A DNA stretch of 64,000 nucleotides from Lingula anatina (lineage: Eukaryota > Brachiopoda > Lingulata > Lingulida > Lingulidae), in contig NW_019774136.1 in the NCBI RefSeq assembly GCF_001039355.2, positions 248,863-312,862 of the forward strand, given 5' to 3'. Shown piece by piece: positions 23,068-34,169 of the stretch. Position 1 is the first letter of the stretch. Each line of letters starts with the position of its first letter. A program made the position numbers and the translations under genes. A model generated the notes under the pieces. The model was given only the letters and a program-made list of their open reading frames with translations. It was not told the origin of the DNA and searched no databases.

Positions 23068-26000
23068 CTATTTTTGGGTGACACCTATTTTGACGTGGCG
23101 CCGTAAAATAGCAGCAACAGGTATCCTCTCTAATATTTTGAATATCAACAATATCAGAAATGCGTAACAAGTGCATACTAAGAGAATAACATGCGTTTGC
23201 AATGAGCCGACTATACCAACAACCGAATGCACGCCACAGAGAAAAGAACAGTCAAATCTGAAGAATCTTCTAGAAGCAAATTTTGCCTTGACTTTAGCGA
23301 GAAGAGTAGAATCAGTAACTTTCGATGATGGAGTTTTCGACTTTCTGTTACCAGTCCAATATTTATCCCACGTCGTTTTTAACTGATACACCGTCATGCT
23401 GGCAACCTCAACATCGTCTCCTTCACAGAAAGCGCGAAGGCCATCACTGGTTTTACTCTTTGGAAAAATGAGCGTGGTGATCACTTGTCGTCCGTCATTG
23501 GCGAATAGTTCCACGGATGACCAGTCAAGAAACATATGCAGTTTAAGCGAGCCCGCCTGCAGGGTGACGTTTGCATCGTAGAAAACTCCCATATTCTTGG
23601 TAATATGGCCGCTCTTGGATCTATCTATGAAAACGTGGCGTTTTATGTGGTTGTATCCAACAACCGTGTGTTCCCTTTCACCAACCATGAGTTTAAAGCC
23701 CACTTTTTGTGTCTTTGGTTTGGGTTTGAGTTGAACGATGATTTCAAGCAATCGCCCCTTTACTTTTTTGGACAACAGTGTGTCATTTATCTGAAATATT
23801 GAACGTGTATAAATTATAGATTCAAGCCTTTAAAATCTTCTCTGACGTAGGGCTGAGGCCCGTCATCTGAATAATTTGAAATATTAGCTGATCTTTATGT
23901 ATATTTAACTCAATTTACACAAAGCAGAATAATTCCCAATAAATTATGAATATATATAGTTAGTTGACATGTAGTTGTTGACTTACTTTAACTAAACCAG
24001 GCATACTGATTTTTTTTTAAATAAAAGCAAATTAAAACAACTAATAAGAAAAAAAAAATAAATGAAAAGATTAGGTTGGTTAGTTTGATCACATAAATGG
24101 TGACCAAGATCGACAGTAAATCAAAAAGCTAGGATCACTTACAGACGCAATGGTGGTGTTATTAAATTCCCAGACAACCCCAGTCCTCAATTTCTCGACT
24201 TCTTTGATCGGTTTTTGTACAAGAAGAAGTTCTCCCTTTTCCCTCTCCAGTGACAGCACGCGGGTTAAGGACTGGGCCCCCTGCCAAGGTCGCGTTGGAT
24301 GACTTCTACATGATTCCCATACGCTGGTGTAAAATGTTTTAATTAATTAATTAATGGACGGCGTGGAAAATACATTTTAAAACATAATTTAATTTAATTC
24401 TTTTACGTTAAAATAAACTCGTGAAATTGAAAGAAATATTTGGTGGAGTCCGATTGTAAGCAGACAAAACACTGACAGGTGATGTAACATTTTTGTCTTC
24501 ATGCTATTAAAAAATTGCTTTTTAGATAAGTTAATTTCTATTTTTATAAAGAAGGAAATTAATTTATTGAGGAATAAAAAGGAAAGCATTAAATGGATGG
24601 ATTGTAAGTGTTTCAGTGATTCGATGGCCAAATGGAAGCCAAATGATGAACAATAAGCTTAAACCCATTAGTAGCTTACACTACAGAGAAAAAAAGAGAA
24701 AATTTTGGCCTCACCACATCCACCCTGTAATCAACACTCGATCGTCCATATAATTAGTCCACGTCTGAATGGCGGTGAAGTCGGGACCAAAGTCTAAAAT
24801 TTTGGCCTTGGTTTGGTCAGCAGTAAACTTTTTCCCGTCAAATTCCCCTGAAAAGAGTAAATGTAGATAGAAGCATCTCCTCGTTTTTTTACTCGGTATT
24901 CACGTCTAACTTATTTTTATTTACATGTTATGTATTATACCAAATCAACGTATTTTGGCGTTCTAGGAATTTGATGCGGCACCATTAGGCGACTCCTAGC
25001 CTTGACACTTGAATATCTCCAAGCCACCGGTGGGGGGGGGGGGGGGGGGGGNTAACTTATTTTTATTTACATGTTATGTATTATACCAAATCAACGTATT
25101 TTGGCGTTCTAGGAATTTGATGCGGCACCATTAGGCGACTCCTTGTCTTGAGACTTGAATATCTCCAAGCCACCGGTAGGTTGTTAGTTGGTAAGACAAA
25201 GTGGTTAAGTTGTTAATAATTATTTGAAATAAGAATTAAAAAAGTGTAATAAATTAGATTTCCTCGAAATCAAGGTCGGTCGCGCTCAATAACCAACTGA
25301 AGAATTGAGTCTGGCTTAAGTCTTCATTGTTGGCGCCGTTATATTTCAGTATAAAAAAGTTTCTACTGCACAATATTTTATTTAATTGGACTACTATTTG
25401 GGTCTAAATATTTAGACAAGTTTTAGGGACTACAGTTCTTTTTGGGAAACCTGCCGCAGTAGCTAACAGTCTCAAGGGGGTGGGAGTTTTTTTTTATGAA
25501 AAAAAGTGAACATATTTGTCCCCTTAATTGATCAATAGTGAGAATCGGTAGAAAACTACGATGATTTCATTTTGATACAGATTGGGCCTTACTCGGCCAA
25601 AGGGCGGCGGTTCTTCCGCCTCCCCTTTTCTAACTGGTCTTATTCTGAGAGTATCGAGTCCAGTATATCCGTTAGGCGACCTCACCCAAAGTAAACTATA
25701 ATATAATATAATATAATATAATATAATATAATATAATACTCATACCAGTCCAATACATTACAGTGCGACGAGGCCGTGAGTAAGCTCCAGTCATGGACGG
25801 CAAAACCCACTTCGATATATTTTCACCTTGCACTTTTAGTTCAACGAAATTTGGTGTCTCCCATTCTTTGTTAAATATCAGTCCTTCTGGGCCTTTCTGA
25901 CTCAAGTATGTCCAATTTTTCAGATCTGGGGAAGAATAAAACTGTACTGCTCTTTGCCCCATTGCTTGTGCAACCACCATTAGCCAGCGGTCTGATGGTT

Positions 26001-28126
26001 TATGCCACATTACTTTCGGGTCTCGGAAGTGGCTTTTTCCAGTTCTCAGAACTGGATTCTTGTCATACAACGTCCATGTTATCCCGCCGTCCAAACTATA
26101 GGCAAGTCGCTGATCCGATTCGATGAAGGTCCTTAAGAAATGCAAAGTGAAAATGCTAGTTGGAAGATCTACATTTGACCATATTGGCCTAAATATATAC
26201 ATACATAAACTGATTAGTTGATCTTTAATAAGGAGCCCTTATATCTTCAACTTAACGGTTATAACTGAAACATAAATCATCATCGTCATTATTATTATTA
26301 TTATTATGATTATTAATATTATCATTATTATAAAAACACTGATTAATTATTGATTTAGGGATGGCAATCGGATGGTTTGTTTCTAACTTTGCGCGAGACT
26401 AAAGCCTCGTTCTGAATTACATCTCGAGCAATCGGCCTCTGCTCAAAACCCAAGCAAAAGAAGTCTTGCTGCACTTACGCGACTTGTCCAGTGAAAATGA
26501 TAACCATGGCAGTGGCTCTGTCGGTGGAAAACCCAGTGGTATTTTGAAAATCCATCACCGCACTGCCGCTAAAAGCCAAGATTCCAGCCTGTTCGGGTAT
26601 GGCGAGTGGCCAAATCTCCCAATGAAGCAAATCCGTGCTCACTGCATGCCCCCAGCTACTGTACAATGTAGGTCCCTTACCTGAAAATATTTAATGTATA
26701 GTTTATGTCTGCACAGATGCTGTATGTGTCTGTTTATATTCTCTGTCTGTCCCTGTCGTCGTTGTCGCATGAAAGTTCGACACATCAGTTCTTAAAACCG
26801 CCAAAACTCAGTTTCGTTTTACTTTCAATTTACTCTGCGTGGGTTTGTTTGGTTAAAAGGTTCTTTCGAAAATCATCATCGGATCAGAGAAGAATTTCAT
26901 CAGCTGTGTTAAGTTATAAGAATGATGTGATTTTTTCTTCAGACAACAGCTAATATTGAGATAGGTTTTACCTCCAATATTTCGATGTCTATCTGAACAT
27001 CTTCTTCAGAGAATGAGGCTATCCAGGTGAATAGCCTCTACTCAGGAGGTGTACTTGCACCTGAGAAATTGCGGATATCCGGAATGGGCATTAAAAGAAG
27101 GAGAAAAGATGGGAAAGAAACAAAAACAAAGAAGTGTCCATACCACAGCTCAAAACAGTGACGAAAAAGAGAAAAAACAAGTCATTGTTTTACCCTACAC
27201 CAGGGGGGTCTAGGAACGCTTACAACGGACATTTAAAAAATACAACATTAACTTGTACAACAAAGCAGGGTTCACCATCCGGAATGCAGTAGTAAGTCCC
27301 AAAGACCCAATAGACAACAATGAAAAGTGTGGAGTTGTCTATGAAATGGAATGTGAGGGGTGTGGTGAGAAATAGACCTTGAAATATTGGAGGTAAAACC
27401 TATCTCAATATTAGCTGTTGTCTGAAGAAAAAATCACATCACATGCATTCTTTCATCATCGGATCATTTTTTTACAAGTTGTAGTATTCTGCCACATTTT
27501 GTGTGGCGTTTTGCCACGTTTTGGCGACATATGTCCCATAAGTGTGAGACCGTATTTTTATTAAACTTTAAATTTGATAAGACAGGTTGCTATTGAAAAT
27601 CGACATGATACAACTGTAAGATAATTATTACATGATAGGATTGTAATAACGAAGAATAATTATTGATATTTCCCCTAAATATTGCTACAAAGTTTTTCGC
27701 TGTCATTGCTGGCATCTGTATATTTGCATGTTTTACTGTCTTGTTTGGCTGGAGATCATCTTTGTTTGTACCAACGAGTGCTTATACTAAGAAGAGTTTT
27801 TTGTTGAAACTAATGAAGTTAGTGGCCCATGGATAATAATGTGACGGACGGTACTCAGATTCATTATCCTAGGGTACTAAAATGCTCGGCCTCCACAGGC
27901 GACACCTTGCAGAACCAGCGTGCATAATCCGGGGTGTTAACAAAAAATAACCTTGTGGCGCGTCACTAATGATACGTTGTATTAGAGTAACATGAGACCA
28001 TGAAAGCATAACTGTCCAACCAAGAAGTTATAAAGAGACTTTTATAACTTCTTGGTCCAACAATGAGCTGTCATGAGGGTCAGGGCCACTGTAAAGCTAA
28101 TTTGTTAACTATTCAAACGTTTTCAT

Positions 28127-28181
<55 letters not shown>

Positions 28182-29953
28182 CTTCACAGTTTTGCTGATA
28201 TGGGTTATATATGAAATCAAGATCGAGCTGGCAAAACTGACATCTAGAACCTTAGGTACAATGAGCTCATCCAACCTGAAAATAGAGTCAATATTGGAGG
28301 ACCATGAACGTCGATGCCTCCACTATGCCTGTCACTTGAAGAAGGACTATACTGCTGGTTTATATCTAGGTCAAAGTACAGTAGGGTCAATCTAAATCCT
28401 AATATTCAGACCAGTTTTCAGGCTGCAGCTCTTCTGTGCTATTGCCAGCAGTTTCAGGGGGGAAGGGGGCTACCTGAAATTTAAATTGACTTTTTAACCC
28501 CGTAGATGAGCTACACTGAATAATAGCAAAGAATCTAGATTAAATGTATCCAGGTTTAATAAATCCAAGTACTCGACCACACGAAAGTCTATTCAAAGCC
28601 ATAAATACTTTTATGTGCCCTCCATCCCAGCCTACCGCAAACCTCCAAAGTCTCATTTATACTATATATAGAAAAGAATGGCACCCGGTAGGCCGATATG
28701 CTGTTTGAGAGTTGGCCAAATAAGACCGCTTTTATAAATGACCCCACTGTTCTTATTATTTTTACGATGTAACAATTGGTTGCCTGTATTAGGCCCCCTA
28801 AATGTCACGGACCAAGGGATAAAATACATGCCAATTATTTAATAAGACCCATCATCCTGAATGTTATGATGTCATGAGTCAGCAATTGTTATTATTTTTA
28901 AACATTTCTGCACAAATTTCTCTTTAGATCGTGTCCTCCATACATAACACGTTTTATCATACGTTTATGTGTGTGCATTTCTGTAAGACCCGCTTTACCA
29001 TACAGAAAAGGTATGAAATAAAGCGATTTGTTTACTCAAAAATGATGGGTTTTTACCAGGAGAAAACTGACATTGTTTGTTGTGGGTACTTTATTTTTAC
29101 AGATCTACGTGTAGGTGTCTAAAACAGGTGTTTCGCGCAATAATATAAACTGCCAGCAGGTTAATTTCTCTACACCCAAACCCAATATAGAGCTGTAAAT
29201 GAGGTCACAGGCATGCACTTTGAAAATTAAGTGCACAGGTTAGAAATTATGTTTGATAATTTTATGGTCTCACATGAAAAAATAGAATACACATTTTTAA
29301 TTTTCTTATTTTTTCATGATTGTTATTTCATTTTTCACCATCAAACTTTCAAATATTTCCAATATATTCTTCGTAAAATATACATTTCTAAATTTCTCAT
29401 TTTCTCATGTTGGAGGGGGGGGGGTGGTCAGAATTTCGGGGGGGGGATCACATTTTCGTAATGAAAATCTGGCTGGGGAGTCACATTTTAGGGTAGTCAG
29501 ATTTTCATGGTACACCGGAACACGTTACAAAAAAGCCCACTGAAATTACATGTGGATTTTTGTTCTATTCACACATCCGTTTTAAAGATTGAATACTATT
29601 TTGAATTCATTCATTTTTTTTTGTTACATTTCAGCTTGTTAAATGCGCCTCTATATTGGATTTGGGTGTTTCATCAGGTGTAAAATTAAGTGAATAATTA
29701 GAATAGAATAACAGATTCAAATCTGCTACATACCAGCTGGATCATATCCATAAAACAAGTGATAAATCCCATCGTATGCGATTAGTCCACAAGGGTCGTT
29801 CATGAAGTTTTTGGGAGCGGTGAAGTGATATTGAGGTCGCCATTGTTCATGATACAATTCAGGGGGAGGTGGCCGTCTAGGTCCACAGTTTGCGATCCTC
29901 GATAATATACTAATAGTGAGCACCGTGAGGGTAGTCTTACTGGTAGGTCCCAT
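23068..29953 (-). CDS. GH32 glycoside hydrolase copy A, membrane-anchored (six exons)
   Basis: It encodes a glycoside hydrolase family 32 enzyme (invertase, inulinase or levanase type), predicted to hydrolyse beta-fructosides outside the cell. Exons: 29734-29953, 26479-26680, 25746-26131 (alternative acceptor at 26190 adds 19 residues), 24715-24847, 24143-24323 and 23068-23790. Together they are 1,845 bp, 614 residues, with every phase and GT-AG site agreeing. In order: signal peptide ([16 protein letters not shown]), FMNDPCGL (nucleophile Asp; canonical WMNDPNG), AFSGSAV, HFRDPKV (RDP motif), [10 protein letters not shown] (acid/base Glu of the EC motif, with Thr for Cys) and [19 protein letters not shown] in the beta-sandwich. 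A hydrophobic segment near the C-terminus ([18 protein letters not shown]) suggests a membrane anchor, unusual for GH32. Six exons argue against bacterial contamination. Substrate is unknown. Confidence 0.88.
24906..25180. repeat. ~125-bp duplication joined by an N after poly-G; probable artefact
   Basis: TAACTTATTTTTATTTACAT at 24909 recurs right after the N at 25052, and about 120 bp to GCCACCGGT is repeated nearly identically. The break follows a run of more than 20 G. It sits in intron 3 of GH32 copy A and does not affect coding. Confidence 0.8.
25697..25740. repeat. (ATAAT)n microsatellite
   Basis: Pentanucleotide TATAA/ATAAT repeats lie just inside intron 3 of GH32 copy A, immediately after the GTATGA donor of exon 3. 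Confidence 0.9.
26874..27466. mobile_element. Penelope-like element fragment in 60-bp inverted repeats
   Basis: Arms 26924-26983 and 27381-27440 are perfect 60-bp inverted repeats. The interior plus strand at about 27170-27372 reads [10 protein letters not shown], a stop, then [20 protein letters not shown] and [14 protein letters not shown]. That is the segment joining the reverse transcriptase to the GIY-YIG endonuclease in Penelope-like elements (consensus CGVVYxIxCxxC). A 13-bp direct repeat, CATCATCGGATCA, flanks the insertion at 26874-26886 and 27454-27466. It lies in intron 1 of GH32 copy A. Confidence 0.75.
28019..28056. mobile_element. 35-bp perfect hairpin insertion
   Basis: ACCAAGAAGTTATAAA is followed, after GAGACT, by its exact inverse. 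TCCAAC occurs on both sides. The related LINE sequence at 55738-55757 reads AACTGTCCAACAATGAGC with no insert, supporting a short palindromic insertion with a 6-bp duplication. Confidence 0.6.
28130..28180. repeat. (TA)n microsatellite
   Basis: An uninterrupted TA dinucleotide array of about 50 bp lies in GH32 copy A intron 1. The ORF crossing it gives a Tyr-Ile run and is not a gene. Confidence 0.95.
28241..28400 (+). mobile_element. RTE-like LINE 3' tail
   Basis: ACAATGAGCTCATCCAA, then AAAATAGAGT, GAGGACCATGA-like and CTATGCCTGTCACTTGA, parallels 55746-55830, the end of the RTE-like LINE next to the CARD gene. It is a short 5'-truncated remnant. Confidence 0.5.
29229..29515 (+). mobile_element. 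Partial copy of the GACTCCCC foldback element
   Basis: It shares TTTTAATTTTCTTATTTTTTCATG, the TTTTCACCATCAAACTTTCAA block and the right terminus GTCAGATTTTCATGGTACACC with the element at 16167-17862. It contains G-runs at 29413-29447. It lies just downstream of GH32 copy A exon 1, in intron 1. Confidence 0.7.
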
Positions 29954-31204
29954 CCTTTTCTACACCGCACACTTGTTAGCCTGAAATAGACATGGTAGGT
30001 TTCGCTGTTAGAAAAAGACTGGGCGTAATTCAGATTACGTGAACAGAAACTGTTCTTTGATAAAGAAAAAGTCAATCAGTCACGGAGTTGGATTGCCTTG
30101 ACAACTGCCAGTGAACAACCGAGTATGTAAAACCAGATTAAATTGATTTTTCTCCAATCCAATTGGGTTTGTATATATTTTCTTGAGGTTAAGAAAAGCA
30201 AAAATACATATAAAGATATACATATTTTCAGACAAGACTTTTAAAGAGCTCATTCTAATGGTCATTGTGTATAATTTTGATGACATTCGGTGGCGTTTTT
30301 TAAATTTTTGTGGCCATGTTTTACTTATACGGTAGACAATGACAGATGAATCTTTTCGATAAACGGTTTATAACGCTTAACAGCCGCTATATGATCCTTT
30401 GTAGTCAAAAGCACATAGAATTAAAGGTAAGACAACCTTTTGACCGAGAGTGCACATGTGTGGCAGGTTTTAGGGTTAAGGTTTGAAGGTTCAGAGGGTT
30501 AAAGATTATATTTTGCATGGGTAACCATGAATCGGATTGGTCCTTGAAGACAGGTCTCTTTTAACAAAGAAATGGACATTAAACAATTTCGACTATTGTT
30601 GCGAATGCACAGGATACTAGCTAACTGAGGACAGCCAAAAATGCTCATAGGGGATAGGTCTCCCGACGCAAAGACCGCCCTTGGCCTGTACTGTACATTC
30701 TCCATACCTATCTCCTTTGGGTTGTTTTCTTGTGGGGATACCTAAATAACAGTGTCTATGCAAACAATCCCCAAAGAATTGTTGCTCTGAAGAATAATAG
30801 TCGAAAAGAGATCAGGAGAATTCCCCTTGCCATGTAGAGCGTTGTCTTTACAAACTTCAGTGTGCGAGTAGCTACAGTGATTCAGCACTAAAAACCTTGA
30901 CTGGAGCATACTATAAATTATTGAGCTGTGCTCGCAAAATGATGATAAATGAGGGAAAGCTTATGCCACACAAAACTTCCATGTCTGTCAGACAGTTTTA
31001 TGAAAAAATATGTCAAGTTTTCCTTGCAGTTGATACTGCTAATTTATCAAAAATGGAAACACCTTTTTGGACCGCTCTTTATAATGATATAAAGGACACT
31101 TTTCGGACGCCTTTATGGGCACATATTTGTAAGTCCTGTTACAAAAAAATGGCAAGTAGAACACTGGTCTATGCAGTCAAATGATAGGTAATCAATTAAC
31201 CTGG
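29954..31204. other. Upstream region of GH32 copy A
   Basis: A TCTATTTCAG acceptor at 29981-29982 lies 28 bases above the GH32 ATG, so the gene probably has an upstream 5' UTR exon. None could be located. A 95-codon ORF at 30897-31184 (+), containing HKTSMSVRQFYEKICQVF and two cysteines, is not recognised and may be transposon-derived. Confidence 0.45.
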
Positions 31205-31352
31205 GCTCCGTAACTCGAAAGCATCGCGCATTGCGACCGAGCGCAAGCGTCTCGATTCCATAACTTGCCCATACTACTCGCCCCATATAATACACTGTAG
31301 CCTCTATGTGATATCGCTATTCGCGATACGCGACGCTTTCGAGTTACGGAGC
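31205..31352. mobile_element. MITE with GCTCCGTAACTCGAAAGC termini (148 bp)
   Basis: GCTCCGTAACTCGAAAGCATCG at the left is matched with one mismatch by the inverse of the right end. Weaker inverted similarity continues inward through CGCGCATTGCGA/CGATACGCGA. Internal sequence is non-coding. The superfamily is unassigned. Confidence 0.75.
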
Positions 31353-31408
31353 ACTGGGCTGTCTACCAGTGTGAGGCACATTGCCAGACAACAGAAAGAA
31401 CCACGTAA

Positions 31409-31611
31409 GATTGCGTTCCCATAAACCAATCGTACTAGCTGGCTCGATCGAACTCTGCTGTGCTTCTTCCTACAGTACTTCCGGTTTAATCAGCTGGCAC
31501 GCCCCATTGAGTACATGGAGGGTAATTATCACATGGAGGGTAATTACATCCTAGAAGCTTGAGTTAGATCGATCCAGCTAGTACAATGGGTTGATGGGAA
31601 CGCTCCCTAGC
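31409..31611. mobile_element. Diverged Harbinger-like MITE relative
   Basis: It begins ATTGCGTTCCCATAAACCA and ends TGGGTTGATGGGAACGCTCC, inverted ends of the same GTTCCCA...TGGGAAC design as the TTA-flanked family, with internal GCTCGATCGA and TTAGATCGATCC. Left flank TAA and right flank TAG are compatible with a decayed 3-bp duplication. Confidence 0.55.
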
Positions 31612-32299
31612 AGACAAACCTTGTCCTGGTCGACCCAGCTTTCACAATTAACTTCTCAACAAATTCGTTCTCTGGTCTTGTCGAAAAACGAGCAAATAAC
31701 ACAAAAAATTCTGACACCTTTAATATCTAGAACTTCGACTTTTTATACTCAAATAAATAGCGATTTGTAAATTATTTGTTGAAATGTTTTGGCATACAGA
31801 GACGACTGCCTTATCCTAAATTCAACGCATCCATCCAAAATGTCGATATACTGTCCCCTTACGCTAAAACAAAGACCGACATATCCGGTGACATTATTAT
31901 AGACTACAGAAACTGAAAAAAAGAATATATTAATGTTTTATTGATTTTAGGTTGGCACTTCATGTCCACATAAACACATCTATGGACAGTATATTTAGTG
32001 TCGTTTATATACCGCCCGAGGAGTTTGTGATAAACCAGTCCTTTTTATTTTTGATGTAGTTGAAAGAGAATTTATGAATGCGCTTTATTGGTTTTAGGCT
32101 GACAGTTTGAATATAAACACGTCTACGTATGATGATATTTGAATGCAGCTAACTCAATTTTTATTTACATGTACCATAAAAATGACATACTATTTCCGCT
32201 CCCAATTAATGAACTTAAGAATATGTAATCTCTCCTTCCTTTGATGCTATATTGCGTACTAACAACAACGGCAATTTATACTCCAGCAAAAATGGTGCC

Positions 32300-32404
32300 T
32301 AAATTTTAGACTTTGACCCCGACTTCATCGCTATTCAGACGTGGACTAACTATATATTGACGATCGATTGTTGATTACAGGGTGGGTGTGGTGAGGCCAA
32401 AATA
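32300..32404 (+). pseudogene. GH32 exon 4 fragment, inverted third copy
   Basis: The plus strand here resembles exon 4 of copy A on its minus strand: AAATTTTAGACTTTG, GACTTCATCGCTATTCAGAC, GTGGACTAACTATAT, TTGATTACAGGGTGG and the donor GTGAGGCCAAAAT. Small indels and a stop break the frame. No other exon was found around it, so it is a relic in opposite orientation to copies A and B. Confidence 0.75.
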
Positions 32405-34169
32405 TTCGACTGGGTTCCCATCCCTAGATCCATCTAACAGGATCGGTCCATCTCCACGGGGTTTCTCGGCTTAGGTGGGGTTTCTTCAGCTTAAAGGTAC
32501 ATACGAACCGAACATCGGTGGAGTGTGGATTCCCAGTAACACATGTAAACCACTTCTACTAGATTCTTATATGACTCAAATAATTTCGACATGCCAAGGG
32601 ATAAACTGAATAGATCACTCGATCGGCCATAAAAGACCTTTAGACTGCTCCTTTCTTTAAATTTATGGTTGTAAATTTAACCTACTTCCGTGACCTACTT
32701 TCCTGCCCCATTGACATACAGCTTAGAATACCAGCAGAAAAATCTGTTCAAACATCACTTTGGGGTAAAATTAAACAATGCCTTTTGGTAATTCTCTTAG
32801 TTATACTACTTGTAACTATATGCTGGCATTTGGTTGGTTTTTGTGACAAAAAATTGACTTTGTATGCATCTTTAAGTGGCTTAAATGTCTTACCTGTGTG
32901 AGAATATATTCTGGAGTAAGGCTTCACACAGCGGCAACGTGGATCGGTAGATGTAACTTATTTTAATAAGTTCAAACTGTGGTTTTACGTAGATCCAATG
33001 TCCGGGAGGCTGTTTTACCAGTCACTCAGTTGACCTGATGCTGAAAAGCAAGCGTTTAACAAACATTAGAAAAGAAAGAAACACGATGCCGGGCTAGCAA
33101 GATAACTGGTACCTTGAGCGGTGTAACAAGAATAGTATTTTTTGTCCACTCGTACCCCGGTAGTACTAAAGGAGCACGGTTCATCTTCACGTACTTTTCT
33201 TTTATCAAAACTTGATTAGACGTTACACAGACGCATAGGGAAAACTAGTCGAAATCAGTGTACCTGAGCCAGGCGCAAATGATGCCCGAAAATCATTTAT
33301 CACTCAGATCTTCCAATCACCGTCTAATACGGAAAACGACCCTAATTAATTTGCATGTTAGACCACTATGCACAGGCAACAAGGCTGAGGGGATGTCATA
33401 CTTCACTAAAATGTATAATTAAATTATACGTAACAAGGGGCTGGTATGAAAACGGACAGCAATTATGAATATGTCTATTGCGATGGCGTGTATTTAAGAT
33501 GATACCCTGAGTACAAAAATTATAAAAAAGGGAAGGTGTCTTCCGGTACTATTCTTATCTACATCTTTACCAGGGACACATATTGATTTTTTTCACTTGA
33601 TGCTCACATATTTTCATTTTTTCTCCACTGAAAAAACTTTTATCAAGGAAAAAATGCCATCACTCCCTTGGCCACAGCTATAGAGAAATACTTACCCTAA
33701 TACTGTCAGTAGCCTTGTGGCGCTGTGTTGTTTTCATCATATTCCAACTCTTCATTTGACTATCAATGAATAATATACTCATGTCACACCTAGTTTTTTT
33801 AAATCATATTTAAACCTGAACTAAAGTAAAGAAAATGGGATCACTTATAGAATGGGCCTAGTGCATTTTCTGGTCATGTCCCGGTATCACATCATGGGCT
33901 AAGTGCATTTGAATTTCGCAAACACATAGTCCAAGATGACTAGCTTGCCTGTATTTTCATACGCTTCGCTGTGTTTCATACTTATATTTACAGAGGTTTG
34001 CTCATATTTATGAGTCACACTTGATTGATATTTAAATCACTTTCCCGTCCAAAGACAATAGACCGCGTCGGGTTTTGTTTCGATGTAATACACTAGTATA
34101 TAGAAATATCCTTATGTACTGTCAATAGCCTAATGTCGCTGTGTTGTTTTCATAATATTACAAACTCTT
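32405..34169. other. Intergenic DNA with old repeats
   Basis: A partial Harbinger-like MITE end lies at about 32413-32470 (GGTTCCCATCCCTAGATCC ... CCACGGGGTTTCTC). A 78-codon ORF at 32665-32901 (+) has one hydrophobic segment (QCLLVILLVILLVTICW) but no recognised similarity. Blocks at about 33656-33800 recur at 34108, 36727 and 37819 (ACTGTCAGTAGCCT motif). Confidence 0.45.

Noticed and set aside
28063-28395. 110-codon ORF over the (TA)n array
   Set aside because: It is a microsatellite reading fused to a LINE tail, with no host-gene similarity.
15826-29953. Bacterial contamination as the source of the GH32 sequences
   Set aside because: Six exons with phased GT-AG introns, animal transposons in the introns and tandem duplication show a resident nuclear gene.
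32665-32901. 78-codon ORF with one hydrophobic segment, considered as a GH32 membrane-anchor relic
   Set aside because: Its sequence does not align with the copy A C-terminus, and only exon 4 homology is seen nearby.
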